Source of the DNA: Leptasterias polaris
Lineage: Eukaryota > Echinodermata > Asteroidea > Forcipulatida > Asteriidae
NCBI GenBank assembly: GCA_037783415.1
Contig: JAZGTN010000212.1
Coordinates: 744,001 to 808,000, forward strand
Length of the DNA stretch: 64,000 nucleotides
Direction: 5' to 3'
The notes under the pieces are model-generated. The model saw only the letters and a list, made by a program, of their open reading frames with translations. It did no database searches and had not been told where the DNA came from. The translations under genes and the position numbers were made by a program. Positions 61,896 through 64,000 of this stretch are shown piece by piece; position 1 is the stretch's first letter, and each line of letters begins with the position of its first letter.

Positions 61896-63835
61896 TCTCC
61901 TTTCCATTCACAAATTGTACACCCACCCATGATCATGGCATACAAGTACACCAATCAATGTTCAAGGTAACGTCAAACCACAAACTTATTAAGAATCGTT
62001 CTTTCATCGGAGCATATAATTCCTTTCATGGAATCGTCAGGCAAAGACAGGGGGACAATAAAACAAATACACACAGATGCTGGCTTACCTATTGTTGCCT
62101 CAGCCATGAATTTTCAGCCCCTTTTGAAATCCTGCAGGACTTGGAAGTCTCTTTCCAGTGACCTCCAATAAACTTGTCTCTAATTAGCCCCTTATCACTC
62201 TGGTCCATTTCTCTGTGTATAGGAGTAGGGGTTATCAGATCCAGAAGGCGTTGGCCTGGTATGCCATTCCACCAATCTATTGACAAATCCATACTCCAAA
62301 AGGAGTCTTAAATGCATTGATTTTAAAAAAAACCCGCATTTTTTTATTGTGGGGTCGCTGTAGGGGGTTGTTGATGGTTTTAGGGGGAGTTGTACCTGAA
62401 GTAATTGCACTGGCGTCTTGACCATAGTTAGGGACACTGTGGAGAGTGATTCTGTTGTTTGCAATTTTGTATCAAAGCAGCAGTTATTGGGACAGATTTG
62501 ACGACCATAATAAGTTGGAATGGGGGGTCATCGAGGTATACTAGCATACTTAGGTTCACAATAAGCAATGCAAAGTTTCCTTGCAGATTTGTATATCTGA
62601 AGCCCCTTTCGCACTAGACGAGTTTCTGGGGAAACTCCTGGGAACATTTGGTTGACCTGTTCACACCTGAATTGCAAACCCTGGCAAACTCCCGGGGAAA
62701 AAGCTACATGTACCCCCTGCTCGGGAGTAGGGTTAAGGGTTTAGCGAGACGATCTTAGGTTAGCATACTGAGTGTTCCTATCTTCCCATGAAAAAAAATG
62801 AGCTAAGTATGAGACGAACATGGGTGGCGTTGGGGTTAAACATTTCCTGTAATTTCCTAGGGTTATATTTCCTTGAAATATTTCTGTAATGTGAAAACTG
62901 CTTTACAATACATGTACATGTATGTCTTATACACAGAGTCCAATTTCATAGCACTGCTTAACAGTTTGAACATTTCTGTTCTTACTACTACTAGCAGAAA
63001 ACCTTGCCTAACCATAACAGTGTCACGGTCCGATTAAATCAGCCCAATTTTGTCGGACTGTGATATCAGCAGGGCCCGACTAAATCAGCCCTATTTATAA
63101 TGCATATTGTATTTGGTTATAAGGCATCCCTGTGACCTTAAAGTGACCTTCTGTGTTAAAGTTTGGGATGTTGAATTTGAACTGACTGCATACCCTGACT
63201 GCTGCAATTACTGTTTCTAGAACTTGTATGAAATCGTATTTCTCAGCATTTTATATAAGAGGGAAATTTGTGTGTGTGCAGTATTTGTGGAAGTATTTGT
63301 TACAAGGTACGTGTACCTAGTGAGTTCAGATTATAGGATACAATTTCTTGTCTTGGGTCTCCAGGGCTCAAATTTTATACTGTGCCACAGGCCCGAGGCC
63401 AGTAATTTAAGTGTCAGGCCAGTAAACCCAAGACTGGAGTAGTCCCGGCAGTCTTGGTGGTTTTCAATTTGAATAGCAATATCTCATTGTAATATCTTGA
63501 AGGAAAACAAATTCTGATCAAATGTTGACTTTGAGTCTCATAAATACCTAAATGTTCAATTCTATTAAATTATACATATTACCCATAGAGACAAATGAGA
63601 TCAATCTTACACCATTATTGTCATAGAGCTTCTTCAAATAAAAATAGTTAAGAAAAAGGTAAACTCTGTCAGGAAGTTTGTTCTCATTTTGATTCTGGTC
63701 TTGTGAAAACAATTTTGGTCCAGTAAACATTTAGAGAAACAAACTCAGTGGTGTTATTTTGTTGTGGACTTCCTCCCCCCCCCCCCCCCCCCCCCAATAA
63801 AAAATAAAAATAAAATACATTTCATAAAGCCCAGG
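61896..63835. other. Distal SMARCD intron or flank; no gene seen
   Basis: A decayed 'cttaagcag'-like start at 62940-63010 and two 'cccgactaaatcagccc' blocks near 63030-63095 are the only repeats noted. No exon was recognised. Confidence 0.5.
63775..63795. repeat. 21-base poly-C run
   Basis: An uninterrupted C tract is followed by an A-rich segment. Confidence 0.85.
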
Positions 63836-63973
63836 GGTCGATTTCACTAAGATTCATCTTAAGATGAGTTATCAGTATTACCATAGTGATTTGTATTGTG
63901 ACATCACTCTTTGCTAAGCAACTGCGATGGATTTACAGTTACGATCAATCTTAACTCTTTGTGAAATCGAGCC
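63836..63973. mobile_element. Hairpin MITE with GGTCGATTTCAC ends
   Basis: The left end GGTCGATTTCACTAAGATTC, then 'atcttaagatgag', is inverse to the right end 'caatcttaactctttgtgaa' and ATCGAGCC. The length is ~138 bp, with no coding capacity. Confidence 0.75.
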
Positions 63974-64000
63974 GAGCCGTGGTCTCTTAAGCCTATCCAG

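Noticed and set aside
61345..61926. Long frames of Gly-Val, Gly-Leu, Pro-Asn and Pro-Gln dipeptides over the CCCCAA array
   Set aside because: A 6-bp repeat without stop codons is open in every frame. The dipeptide content is fully explained by the microsatellite, and there is no flanking exon structure.

Overview
This is a repeat-rich, AT-rich animal genomic window with long introns and few exons. The dispersed repeats suggest an echinoderm, most likely a sea star: palindromic MITEs with a 'cttaagcag' core, a ~340-bp 'aaaggcagtggacac'-type repeat, and a tRNA-Leu-like SINE ending in (ATT)n. That lineage call comes from my recollection of such repeats, not from a search. There is no sign of bacterial, viral or organellar organisation.

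Two genuine cellular genes are visible. (1) A complete, intact cytochrome P450 lies on the minus strand at 4615-9050. It has four coding exons (8162-9050, 7197-7349, 5596-5700, 4615-4952) joined by phase-1 introns with GT/AG ends, and encodes 494 residues with all P450 signatures. It belongs to CYP clan 2 and looks CYP17/CYP1-like. (2) Two internal exons of a SMARCD (BAF60) subunit of the SWI/SNF chromatin remodeler lie on the plus strand (48371-48510 and 54644-54848). They are separated by a 6.1-kb intron, and the rest of the gene is outside the window or unrecognised.

Everything else is non-coding or transposon-derived. 1-4.6 kb is the 3' flank of the P450. 9-18 kb is intergenic with dispersed repeats. 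18.2-19.1 kb is a non-autonomous piggyBac-like element with TTAA on both sides. 19.4-20.1 kb holds a SINE beside a LINE fragment in which a 50-bp coding segment is amplified six times without a difference. 23.8-28.6 kb and 31.5-38.5 kb hold many MITE and SINE copies. 40.2-47.1 kb is the most unusual part: three consecutive segments of ~2.1-2.3 kb, each bounded by inverted repeats. The first is a foldback element with arms of 86-bp tandem repeats, the second encloses a higher-order minisatellite between two inverted MITE copies, and the third is a nest of hairpin elements one inside another. The SMARCD introns (48.5-64 kb) carry further MITEs, a 5'-truncated LINE with an (ATT)n tail, a degenerate tRNA-like sequence, and a 37-unit CCCCAA array at 61455-61676.

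The two genes have no evident functional link. Their association is positional, in a region shaped by DNA transposons and LINE-mobilised SINEs. All calls come from reading the sequence; no homology search was run.
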